This document shows positions 41,808 to 49,778 of a stretch of DNA of 64,000 nt, one piece after another. Location: assembly GCF_004197395.1 (NCBI RefSeq), contig NZ_SELS01000004.1:1-64000 (forward strand), given 5' to 3'. The position numbers and the translations under genes are program-made. Below the pieces are notes generated by a model. It did no database searches, had not been told where the DNA came from, and was given only the letters and a program-made list of their open reading frames with translations. The stretch comes from Paraburkholderia sp. UYCP14C. GTDB lineage: Bacteria; Pseudomonadota; Gammaproteobacteria; Burkholderiales; Burkholderiaceae. Every line of letters starts with the position of its first letter. Position 1 is the stretch's first letter.

Positions 41808-43961
41808 ATGATTCGTCTACCGGCCCCTCGCCACGCCACATCTATTCCACGGACTAATAGAACAATGCAGGATCTTCAGGACGGTCGTTCGATTGCCGAC
41901 GCAAATTTATCGGCTTCCTCTTGGTCACGCAACCGCGATTCCAGAATCATCGGCTCAACCGAAGAGCGCAATGTCACGAGACGATCGGTGCGCGTGATCG
42001 CCGCCTTGTACACCATTGTTGCGCTCCTGAGTCTCTGGCTTAAACAGGCCTTTCCCGCATGGATTCTGGGTAATGCGGTATTCGACGACGAATTGTTTCG
42101 TCGACAGGCAGAATATCTCTTTGCTGGTCAATGGCTCGGACCTTACGACAAGCTAACACTAATCAAGGGAATGTTCTATCCGCTTTTCATTGCAGCTTCG
42201 GCATGGATTGGCTTGCCCCTCAAGATCGCGGAGCATTTTCTGTATCTGGCGGTGTGTCTGCTCACAGCGAAATATGTAGAACGCAAAAGCGAAAACCGCC
42301 TGTGGGGGTTACTGACTTTCGCGGTTCTCGCCTTCAATCCGGTCTTCTGGACGCCTTCGCTGGCCCGCGTCATCCGCGAAGCCATTTATCTGTCACTGTC
42401 CCTCGCGGTTTTGGTCTTGAGCGTGATGGCCGCGTTCCCGGTAGAAACAACGCGGCCCACCTCTTCTGCCCGCCTGTCAAGGGCGTTTGCGGCCGGTCTC
42501 GTGCTCGGCTGCTTCTGGCTAACGCGTGAAGAAGGGGTCTGGATACTGCCCGCTATTTTTACCGTTATCTGTCTGACCTCCCTGCGTGGCGTAATCGCCT
42601 CGCGGGTATCAAATGCTGCCAACAGCACGGCTTCGCTTTTCAGATTGGCGATGTTCCGCGCGGTAGTCCCAATCGCAATTGCCACTGTCGGATTTGGGCT
42701 TGTTACCGGCACCGTAAGAGTTCTTAATCTCCGTCACTACGGGACTTTCGAACTGACCGAATTCCAGGGAGGCAGTTTCCTAAAAGCATATGGCGCGCTC
42801 GCCCGCATCCATCACGATAACTGGCAGCGTTTTGTCGTTTTCCCGAAAGATGCACGTCTTCGGGCCTACAAGGTAAGTGCTGCGGCCAGGGAGTTGAAAC
42901 CGTCGCTGGACGGTCCGAACGGCGAACGCTGGCGCCAGATAGGATGCTCTCAGACACAAACGAGTCCCTGCCCGGAAATTTTGTCTGGCTGGTTCATGTG
43001 GGCGCTGAGAGACGCCGCTAATGCAGCTGACCACCACAAAAGCGCACAGGATGCCTCTCGTTTTTATGATCGCTTGGCTGACGAGATCAACTCGGCTTGC
43101 GACGCTGATCAAATTAGCTGCACGGCGCGCCGGGCGACGCTAATACCACCATTCCGCTGGACTTACTTACCCGATGCGCTCAAGGCGTCGACCGGCCTGT
43201 TCCGAATAATTTTCCGATCGGGCGATGGCCAATTCGGCTCTCCGACCAGCCAGGCATCAGACTCTCAAATGGCTTATTTCCAGGACATGGTGGGCATTGG
43301 TTCCCCGACCAGCGAAAGCACCGTAACGTGGATCTCGGGTTGGGCCGCCGGCCCCGGCGCCGCTCCAGATGTCAGCATTCTGGACGCACAAGGCAAGACC
43401 GCAACGATCCGGTTCGACAAAGCGCCGGATGTGGAAACCGCATTGCCGGGGCTCAGTGCCGTGCGATTCGACGCAGCCCTCTCTTCGCCTGTGAGCGAAG
43501 CTAGCTTGGTCGTACAAAAGGATGACTTTTCTGCCAAGGTAGCATTGCGACCCGGCAAATTGATCGACTCGCCCCAAGCGACTGTCCTGGTCGATTCGAT
43601 CACCGAGAGCGGTGCCGTTTCCCAGTCGAGGCAACGCATCCAAGAGAAGCTTGCGCACGTCATCCAGCATCTTTATTTGACTGCTGGCCCCGTGCTCAGC
43701 GTTATCGCAGCAATCGGCCTCCTGCTCGGAATACCGGGCTTCCTGAAAGGCAAGTCCGCGGCCCTGTTCGTGCTTGCCTCGGCAAGCCTCGTTGCAACAG
43801 GAACCCGGATCGCATTGCTGTCTTACCTGGAGGTCACGTCGATGCCCGCAGTCAATTTGCTCTACGCGTCACCGGCATTGCCTTTTGCTCTCCTTTTCAC
43901 GGTAATTGGAATTTATGTCGGACTCCAGGCGTTGAAGGGATTTCGAGCGCCGAATAGATAA
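41808..43961 (+). CDS. Large membrane glycosyltransferase (GT-C-like, GtrC-type)
   Basis: A 717-residue membrane protein. The first membrane helix is at about 62–80. An outer loop then carries NAVFDDELFRRQAEYLFAGQ (about 87–106), an acidic DDE set typical of GT-C enzymes that use polyprenyl-phosphate sugars. More helices follow to about 310, then a long soluble periplasmic domain (about 310–610) and four final helices. It would attach the lipid-linked sugar made by the GT2 enzyme to the glycan outside the membrane. ATG 41865 (MQDLQDGRS) is a possible later start. The gene is divergent from the GT2 gene by 184 bases. Codon use is visibly less GC-rich than in the flanking O-antigen genes, suggesting recent acquisition. 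Confidence 0.7.
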   Translation: MIRLPAPRHATSIPRTNRTMQDLQDGRSIADANLSASSWSRNRDSRIIGSTEERNVTRRSVRVIAALYTIVALLSLWLKQAFPAWILGNAVFDDELFRRQAEYLFAGQWLGPYDKLTLIKGMFYPLFIAASAWIGLPLKIAEHFLYLAVCLLTAKYVERKSENRLWGLLTFAVLAFNPVFWTPSLARVIREAIYLSLSLAVLVLSVMAAFPVETTRPTSSARLSRAFAAGLVLGCFWLTREEGVWILPAIFTVICLTSLRGVIASRVSNAANSTASLFRLAMFRAVVPIAIATVGFGLVTGTVRVLNLRHYGTFELTEFQGGSFLKAYGALARIHHDNWQRFVVFPKDARLRAYKVSAAARELKPSLDGPNGERWRQIGCSQTQTSPCPEILSGWFMWALRDAANAADHHKSAQDASRFYDRLADEINSACDADQISCTARRATLIPPFRWTYLPDALKASTGLFRIIFRSGDGQFGSPTSQASDSQMAYFQDMVGIGSPTSESTVTWISGWAAGPGAAPDVSILDAQGKTATIRFDKAPDVETALPGLSAVRFDAALSSPVSEASLVVQKDDFSAKVALRPGKLIDSPQATVLVDSITESGAVSQSRQRIQEKLAHVIQHLYLTAGPVLSVIAAIGLLLGIPGFLKGKSAALFVLASASLVATGTRIALLSYLEVTSMPAVNLLYASPALPFALLFTVIGIYVGLQALKGFRAPNR

Positions 43962-44020
43962 ACCGGCTCGTCCAGCGTCTCGGGTCAGGTATATCGTGAG
44001 TCCGGCCTGACCCAGCGAGG

Positions 44021-44687
44021 CAGCGGGTTATCGCCCACGGCTCGTATTTCGGCATTGCGTCGATCAATTACAACGATCTGCCCGCCCCTTCCGACTGGAC
44101 CCGCTACCTCAACACGCATCTCGGCAGCAACCAGGACCCAATTTCGGCGTCACGCGGCACGACCCGAACGGGCCGTCCGCGGCCGATAGCCTGATCGCGA
44201 ACATGGAAGCCTACGAACGCATCGGCGTGCGCTACGCGGTCGTGCCGACAATATCGACGGCCCCGATTTCGCGAAGCTGCGCGCTTATCTGCAAAGCGCG
44301 CCGACTCCCGGCCTGAAGGAGGTCTATCGCGACGAGGTCATGCGGATTTTCGAACTGCCCGCGCCGGCGCCCTACTTCGATGCGCCCGGCTGTACGGTCA
44401 CGCCGAAGGATCGCGACGCGGCTCACGTGCAATGCGATGCGCCGTCGAAGCTGTCGCGTCTCGAACTGTTCATGCCGGGCTGGCGCGCCACGGTGAACGG
44501 CAACGACACGCCGATTGCACGCAACGCCGAAGTCTTCCAGCAAATCGAATTGCCCGCCGGCAGCTCCGACATCCAGTTCCGCTTCTTGCCGATGCATATG
44601 AAGTGGGCGTACCTGGCGCTTCTGTTCGGCGGCCTCGCGTTCGGATTCGACTTGGTGCGCGGCTGTCGCGCTGGCAAGGTCCGCTGA
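44021..44687 (+). pseudogene. YfhO-like membrane protein remnant with two frameshifts
   Basis: Three reading frames must be joined to see one protein. GSYFGIASINYNDLPAPSDW (44039–44098) is in one frame, NFGVTRHDPNGPSAADSL (from 44140) in the next, and NIDGPDFAKLRAYLQSAP (from 44250) in the third, which then runs to the stop at 44687. The end has LELFMPGWRATVNG, with an aromatic and basic tail. This matches the C terminus of YfhO-like or GtrC-like membrane glycosyltransferases. The 5' part is missing. The remnant is followed directly by a GT2/GtrA pair, so it was probably the third member of that set. Confidence 0.8.
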
Positions 44688-44869
44688 CCGCACGCGGCGT
44701 GATTGCCGATGCCGCGCATGCGTCGCGCGGCATCGGCTTACGATGTGCCGCCGGGAAGCCCTACGGCTTCAGGTAAAATTACAGAAAAAGACGCAAGCTT
44801 TCGGCGCCTTTCATTCACAGGCGGCCTGCGCACACGACAGGACGCAACCTGCAAAAGACCTCATCGCAT

Positions 44870-45820
44870 ATGGTTGACACCTCTGCTGTTCGAATTGCCG
44901 TCGTCATTCCCTGCTACAACGAGGCGGCCGCGATCGGCACCGTCGTCAGCGACTTCCGCAAAAGCCTGCCCACCGCGGACATCGTCGTATTCGACAATAA
45001 CTCGAAAGACAACACGGCCGAGGTCGCGCGCGCGGCCGGTGCCGAGGTCATTGCAGTACCGCTGCAAGGCAAGGGCAACGTCGTGCGCCGCATGTTCGCG
45101 GATGTCGACGCGGACGTATTCGTCATGGTCGACGGCGACGCAACCTACGATGCGGCGGCCGCCCCGATGCTCGTCGACCTGCTGATCGAAAACAGACTCG
45201 ATATGGTCGTCGGCTCGCGTCTGAGCGACGAGCAAACCGCATATCGGCTGGGCCACCGCTTCGGTAACGTGCTGCTCACGCAATGCGCGGCGACGATTTT
45301 CGGCAAGACCTTCAAGGACATGTTGTCGGGCTATCGCGTGTTCTCGCGCCGTTATGCGAAGACCTTCCCCGCGCACTCCAAAGGCTTCGAGATCGAAACC
45401 GAACTGGCGGTCCACGCGCTCGGTATGCGCATGCCGGTGGCGGAAGTCGAAACACGCTATTCGTCGCGTCCCGAAGGCTCGGAAAGCAAACTCAACACGT
45501 ATCGCGACGGCTTCAGAATCCTGATGATGATCCTGAAGCTCTTCAAGTCGGAAAAGCCGTTCGCGTTTTTCACGGCCGGCTTCGCGATCTGCACGCTGCT
45601 GTCGATCGCGTTCGCCATCCCGGTCTTCACGACCTATTTCGAAACCGGCCTCGTGCCGCGCATTCCAACCTTCATTTTCAGCGCCGTGCTGATGCTACTC
45701 GGTGCGATCCTGCTGATCTGCGGCATCGTTCTCGATACGGTCACGCGCGGCAGAAACGAGCTGAAGCGCATCGCCTATCTCGCGATCCCTGCCCTGAAGT
45801 CGCGGAGCCACGGTGGCTAA
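44870..45820 (+). CDS. GT2 polyprenyl-phosphate glycosyltransferase (GtrB/DPM1-like)
   Basis: A 316-residue protein. The GT-A core has IAVVIPCYNEAAAIGTVV (about 9–26), IVVFDNNSKDNTAEVA (about 39–54) and MVDGDATYD (the DxD site). KDMLSGYRVFSRRYAKTFP follows, and two C-terminal membrane helices (about 230–300) complete it. This is the GtrB layout. ATG 44870 is the best start because the conserved core begins nine residues later. The GtrA gene overlaps its end by eight bases. A second GT2 of the same type lies at 40406–41623. The two differ in length and in C-terminal helix number, so they are not a recent duplicate. Confidence 0.88.
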   Translation: MVDTSAVRIAVVIPCYNEAAAIGTVVSDFRKSLPTADIVVFDNNSKDNTAEVARAAGAEVIAVPLQGKGNVVRRMFADVDADVFVMVDGDATYDAAAAPMLVDLLIENRLDMVVGSRLSDEQTAYRLGHRFGNVLLTQCAATIFGKTFKDMLSGYRVFSRRYAKTFPAHSKGFEIETELAVHALGMRMPVAEVETRYSSRPEGSESKLNTYRDGFRILMMILKLFKSEKPFAFFTAGFAICTLLSIAFAIPVFTTYFETGLVPRIPTFIFSAVLMLLGAILLICGIVLDTVTRGRNELKRIAYLAIPALKSRSHGG

Positions 45821-46226
45821 GTTGCACCGGGAATTCATCTGGTTTGCGATCGCCGGCGCGGTCGGCTTCGGCGTCGATGCCGGCGTGCTCTATGCGGCAC
45901 TGGCGTTCGGTTGCGGCCCGTATGTGGGACGGTTGATCTCGTTCCTGTGTGCCGCCTTCGTCACGTGGCAGATCAATCGGCGCATCACGTTCACCGCGGC
46001 GGCGGGCACATCGCTGTGGCGCGAATGGTGTCAGTATCTGGCCGCGATGTCGCTTGGCGGCGCGTGCAACTACGGCGCCTATGTGCTCACTTTGCATCTG
46101 CTGCCGCGCGGCCCGGCGAGTCCTTTGCTGGCCGTTGCGGCCGGTTCCATCGCCGGTATGTTCGTGAACTTCGCGACGGCGAAGCTGTGGGTCTTCCGAG
46201 CCGCGCCAAAAAACGAAGCGAAGTGA
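45813..46226 (+). CDS. GtrA-family membrane protein
   Basis: A 137-residue protein with four membrane helices. The family motif is RLISFLCAAFVTWQINRRIT near 39–58, with FIWFAIAGAVGFGVDAGV at the start. GtrA-type proteins help move undecaprenyl-phosphate sugars across the inner membrane. The start is GTG 45813, overlapping the upstream GT2 gene by eight bases. This copy is intact, unlike the one at 39964–40440. It ends 51 bases from a convergent glycosyltransferase gene, with no clear terminator between them. The spacing and overlap support coupled expression of the pair. Confidence 0.88.
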   Translation: MAKLHREFIWFAIAGAVGFGVDAGVLYAALAFGCGPYVGRLISFLCAAFVTWQINRRITFTAAAGTSLWREWCQYLAAMSLGGACNYGAYVLTLHLLPRGPASPLLAVAAGSIAGMFVNFATAKLWVFRAAPKNEAK

Positions 46227-46277
46227 GTCGCTGCGATCGCGGCCGCGCCCACATTCGGCAATAACAAAAATAACGAC

Positions 46278-47414
46278 TCAGGTGGCGGCCACAACCTGCT
46301 GATATAGCGCTTTGTAGGCCGCTCCCAACGCCGGCCCCGAAAACAGCCGTTCATACCTATCGCGCGCCGCCGCCCCCATGCGGTGCGCCAGCGCTTCATC
46401 GAGCGCCAGCCGGTTGATCGCGGCTGCAAGCTGCTCCGGGGTCTCGGGCGGCACCACGAACCCCGTCACGCCATCCTCGTTCACGAACGACGTCCCGGAC
46501 CCGATCTCACAGCACACCATCGGCTTGCCGAACATCGCCGCTTCGACCAGCACCATCCCGAACGCTTCGGAGCGCAAATGCGACGGCAGCACCATCGCGC
46601 GACAGCCCTTGAGCAGCGCGACCTTTTCCTCATGCGTGACCTGCCCGGCAAACACGACGTTGCTCGCGCCATGCTGCCGCGCCAATGCGGCGAGCGGCTC
46701 GCGCTCCGGTCCCGAACCCGCGATGACGATTTTCGCCCGCACCTGCCGCGCGGCCTCGACGAGCGTATGCAGGCCCTTGTAGTAGCGCAACACGCCGAGC
46801 GCCAGAACATAAGGCTCGCCCGGCGCGAGACCGAGTCGGCCCTCGAGATTGCGCTGCGTGTCGAGCGGCTGCGGTTCGTCGCGATAGTCGATGATGCCCA
46901 ACGGAATCGTGTTGAGCCGCTCTTTCGACACGCAGGCGGCGAGCGTCTCGCTGGTCCGCGCATAGGCCGGCGACGTCGCGACCACCGCGGACATGCTGCG
47001 CAGCGTGCGCCGCATCAGCGGTCCATAGATGCTGCCGAGCAGCTTCTGCCGCACGATGTCCGAGTGGTACGTCATCACCGTCGGCTTCTTCGTGCGCCCG
47101 AGCAGATGCAATACATCGGCGAACGGCCACGGAAAGTGGAAGTGCACGACGTCGGCCCAATCGGCCATCTCGCGATACTTCATCACCGAACACGGGCCGC
47201 CGAGGTCGCACGATGCCGGCGCGGCCCACGATTTCTCGCGCACCACCTGGCCTTCGGGATAATCGACCACCGTCGGCGTCGGCGTCGGCGACAGGGTCAG
47301 GATGCGCGGTTCGACGCCGCGTTCGCGCGTCGATAGCGCAATCTGGCGGATCGCTTCCTGCAGGCCGCCAGGCGGGTCGGGGAAGTACGTGCGGTACACA
47401 TGGACGACTCTCAC
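46278..47414 (-). CDS. GT4 glycosyltransferase (WbpZ/WbdC-like)
   Basis: A 378-residue enzyme. (M)RVVHVYRTYFPDPPGGLQEA is the N-terminal loop of WbpZ/WbdC-like proteins. The donor domain has YVLALGVLRYYKGLHTLVEA (about 207–226), KIVIAGSGPE, then SHLRSEAFGMVLVEAAMFGK with the E-x7-E pattern (about 289–308). Known relatives add mannose or D-rhamnose early in A-band-type O polysaccharides. GTG 47414 is chosen for the GGAGG eight bases upstream, and it overlaps the previous stop (GTGA). It is the last gene of the minus-strand O-antigen block and meets the GtrA gene head on. Donor identity is not readable, but GDP-mannose made with manC would fit. Confidence 0.88.
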   Translation of the reverse strand: MRVVHVYRTYFPDPPGGLQEAIRQIALSTRERGVEPRILTLSPTPTPTVVDYPEGQVVREKSWAAPASCDLGGPCSVMKYREMADWADVVHFHFPWPFADVLHLLGRTKKPTVMTYHSDIVRQKLLGSIYGPLMRRTLRSMSAVVATSPAYARTSETLAACVSKERLNTIPLGIIDYRDEPQPLDTQRNLEGRLGLAPGEPYVLALGVLRYYKGLHTLVEAARQVRAKIVIAGSGPEREPLAALARQHGASNVVFAGQVTHEEKVALLKGCRAMVLPSHLRSEAFGMVLVEAAMFGKPMVCCEIGSGTSFVNEDGVTGFVVPPETPEQLAAAINRLALDEALAHRMGAAARDRYERLFSGPALGAAYKALYQQVVAAT

Positions 47415-48664
47415 GTGCGCACCTCCGCGCCGTGTGGCTGCGCGCTGCTGCCGCCCGCTTGCGGGTAGTGGAAGGTGATCGCCAGCATCTTGTCCAGCCG
47501 CGCTTCCCACGTATTCTCGCCAACCGCCGCGCGCGCTTCGTCCGCGCTCAGCTTGCCGCGTGCAAGCTGCTTTTCGATCGCCGCGATGAACGCGTCGGTA
47601 TCGCCGCCCACTTCGAGCCCCGCGCGCGGCTCCTTCGCGAAATCGAGCGGTGTCGATACGACCGGCAGACCGGCCGCCAGATATTCGTAGAACTTCATCG
47701 GAAACATCGAGTGCGTGTATGCGTTGATCAGCGTCGGCAGCACGCCGACCCGCATGCCACGCAGATACTGCGGCAGCACGCGATACGGCCGGTAGCCGAG
47801 CAGATGCACGTTCGGCAGACGCTTGAGCTGCGCGAGCAGGTCGCTGCGCTGCCCTTCGCGCTCCTCGCCGATGATCACCCATTGCCACTGCGGCCGCGCC
47901 TGCGCGGTCTGCAGCAGCAGCGGCAGGTCGACCTTGAAGTCCGACAGCACGCCGTGATACACGAGCCGCGGCTCGTCGATCGCGGCGAGTTCGGCAGGCA
48001 ACGGCCCATCGGCGCGAGCTGCGCCGAAGTGCGCTTCATCGACGACGTTGCCGAAGAAATGCGTATTGGAGTTGAACGGCAGGCACACGTCCTTCAGCGA
48101 CTGCGCGGTCGTGAACACCGCCTCGCAGCGCCGGAGCAGATCCTGCTGCGCATTGCGGAACGCGTCGACGTCGACGCCCGGAATCGCCGCGATATCGTCG
48201 ACGCAGTGATACACCAACGGCCCGCGCGGCAGCGTGGCGATTGCATCGAGCATGTACGGGTGATAGGTCCACACGACCGGCTTGTCGTAGCGATGCGACC
48301 GCGCGAAACGGTTCACCGAAAAGCGCAGCATCGCCTGGTTCAGCGAGCGCACGAACGGCAGATGATGCCCCGCCGGCACCATCAGCGGCGACAACACCCA
48401 GATGTTGTCGGCGCGGCGCGGCGGGCCGAGCACGAGCGACTGCACGCCGCGCCACAGGCGCCGCCACAGCCGCGACCAGTCGCGGCCGCTGCCTACTTTC
48501 GGCGAGCGGAAGCCGACGCTCTCCACATACAGAATCCGCCAGCCGCGCGCGGCGAGGATGCTCGCCGTGTGCTGCTTGTTGGTCCAGTACGGTTCGTCCC
48601 AGTCGGCGGTCGAAAACAGCACGCAGTCTTGCGGGGCAAGCACGGGGTTCTTGCCGTCAGCCAA
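47411..48664 (-). CDS. Glycosyltransferase (GT4/GT1-like)
   Basis: A 417-residue GT-B-type protein. CVLFSTADWDEPYWTNKQHT (about 14–33) is a pattern found in O-antigen glycosyltransferases. VVWTYHPYMLDAI and VYHCVDDIAAIPG complete the N-terminal half, and RLVYHGVLSDFKVDLPLL (about 233–250) starts the donor half. FPMKFYEYLAAGLPVVSTPL (about 323–342) is the nucleotide-sugar site. The start is TTG 48664, overlapping the wecB end by eight bases with GAGG close upstream. A GTG at codon 8 is an alternative. It sits between wecB and the WbpZ-like gene, so it probably acts on the O-antigen chain. Confidence 0.82.
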   Translation of the reverse strand: MADGKNPVLAPQDCVLFSTADWDEPYWTNKQHTASILAARGWRILYVESVGFRSPKVGSGRDWSRLWRRLWRGVQSLVLGPPRRADNIWVLSPLMVPAGHHLPFVRSLNQAMLRFSVNRFARSHRYDKPVVWTYHPYMLDAIATLPRGPLVYHCVDDIAAIPGVDVDAFRNAQQDLLRRCEAVFTTAQSLKDVCLPFNSNTHFFGNVVDEAHFGAARADGPLPAELAAIDEPRLVYHGVLSDFKVDLPLLLQTAQARPQWQWVIIGEEREGQRSDLLAQLKRLPNVHLLGYRPYRVLPQYLRGMRVGVLPTLINAYTHSMFPMKFYEYLAAGLPVVSTPLDFAKEPRAGLEVGGDTDAFIAAIEKQLARGKLSADEARAAVGENTWEARLDKMLAITFHYPQAGGSSAQPHGAEVRT

Positions 48665-49778
48665 CGAACACCTCGACCGGTCGGCCGCGCAGGCTATCGA
48701 CGATGCGCCGCGACGCCAGCCCGTCGCCGTACGGATTGGCGCGATCGCGCAGCGCGGCGCGCCGTGCCGGATCGTCGAGCCAGCCGATCACCGCGCTCTC
48801 GATGCTGGCCGCGCTCTGGCCCGCGAGCGTCGCGAAGCCGGCATCGACGCCCTCGCGGCGCTCGGTGTGATTGCGCATCACGACGACCGGCACGCCGAAG
48901 GTCGGCGCTTCTTCCTGGATGCCGCCCGAATCGCTGACCACGACGGCGCTGCCGCTGATCAGATGGAGGCTCGTCGGATAGTCGACCGGTTCGATCAGCG
49001 CGAGGTTCGGAATGCCGTCGAGCTCGCGATGGACGGGCTCGCGTACCGCCGGGTTCAGATGCACCGGGAACACCCAGCGGTAATCGCTATAGCGCTGACA
49101 CAGATCGCGCAGCACGCGGCAGATGTCCTGCAGCACGTCGCCGAAGTTCTCGCGACGGTGACACGTGACCAGCACGTGCTGTTGCTGCGCGCCATGCCAT
49201 GCCGGCAGCGGACTCGCCGGCGGCGTGGCGCTCCAGCTCGCACGCACTTCGCCGATCGCATCGACGACCGTGTTGCCGGTCACGACGATCCTTTCAGCCG
49301 GGACGCCCTCGCTGAGCAGGCTGTCACGGGCGCGCGAAGTCGGCGCGAAATGCAGCGTCGCGATACGGCCGAGCAGGCTGCGGTTCGCTTCCTCGGGAAA
49401 CGGACTCGCCAGATCGCCGGTGCGCAGCCCCGCCTCGACGTGGCCGACGCGGATGCCGCGCTGGAACGCCGCGAAGCCCGCGCAGAACGCGGTCGTCGTG
49501 TCGCCCTGCACGATCACCCAGTCGGGGCGCGTTTCGTCGAGCGCGCGATCGAGCGCGGCGATCAGGCGCGCCGCGAGCGCGTTCAGCGATTGACCCGGGT
49601 GCATCGTGTCGAGCGTGATGTCCGGTTCGATGCCGAAGAATTCGAGCGCCTGCGCGGCCATGTCCTTGTGCTGCCCGCTCGCGCAGACGATCGTGTCGAA
49701 CTCGCCGCGCAACGCGCGCACGAGCGGCGCAAGCTTGATGACCTCGGGCCGCGTGCCCATCACCACCATGACTTTCAT
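48657..49778 (-). CDS. wecB: UDP-N-acetylglucosamine 2-epimerase (non-hydrolysing)
   Basis: A 373-residue enzyme. KVMVVMGTRPEVIKLAPLV (2–20) is the family N terminus. VQGDTTTAFC, VGHVEAGLRT (about 103–112) and the pair VVSDSGGIQEEAP and RNHTERREGVDAG near the end bind UDP-GlcNAc. It interconverts UDP-GlcNAc and UDP-ManNAc. The usual partner WecC (UDP-ManNAc dehydrogenase) is not nearby, so UDP-ManNAc itself may be the donor. ATG 49778 overlaps the deacetylase stop (ATGA). The frame extends upstream only as that gene's shadow. Confidence 0.95.
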   Translation of the reverse strand: MKVMVVMGTRPEVIKLAPLVRALRGEFDTIVCASGQHKDMAAQALEFFGIEPDITLDTMHPGQSLNALAARLIAALDRALDETRPDWVIVQGDTTTAFCAGFAAFQRGIRVGHVEAGLRTGDLASPFPEEANRSLLGRIATLHFAPTSRARDSLLSEGVPAERIVVTGNTVVDAIGEVRASWSATPPASPLPAWHGAQQQHVLVTCHRRENFGDVLQDICRVLRDLCQRYSDYRWVFPVHLNPAVREPVHRELDGIPNLALIEPVDYPTSLHLISGSAVVVSDSGGIQEEAPTFGVPVVVMRNHTERREGVDAGFATLAGQSAASIESAVIGWLDDPARRAALRDRANPYGDGLASRRIVDSLRGRPVEVFVG

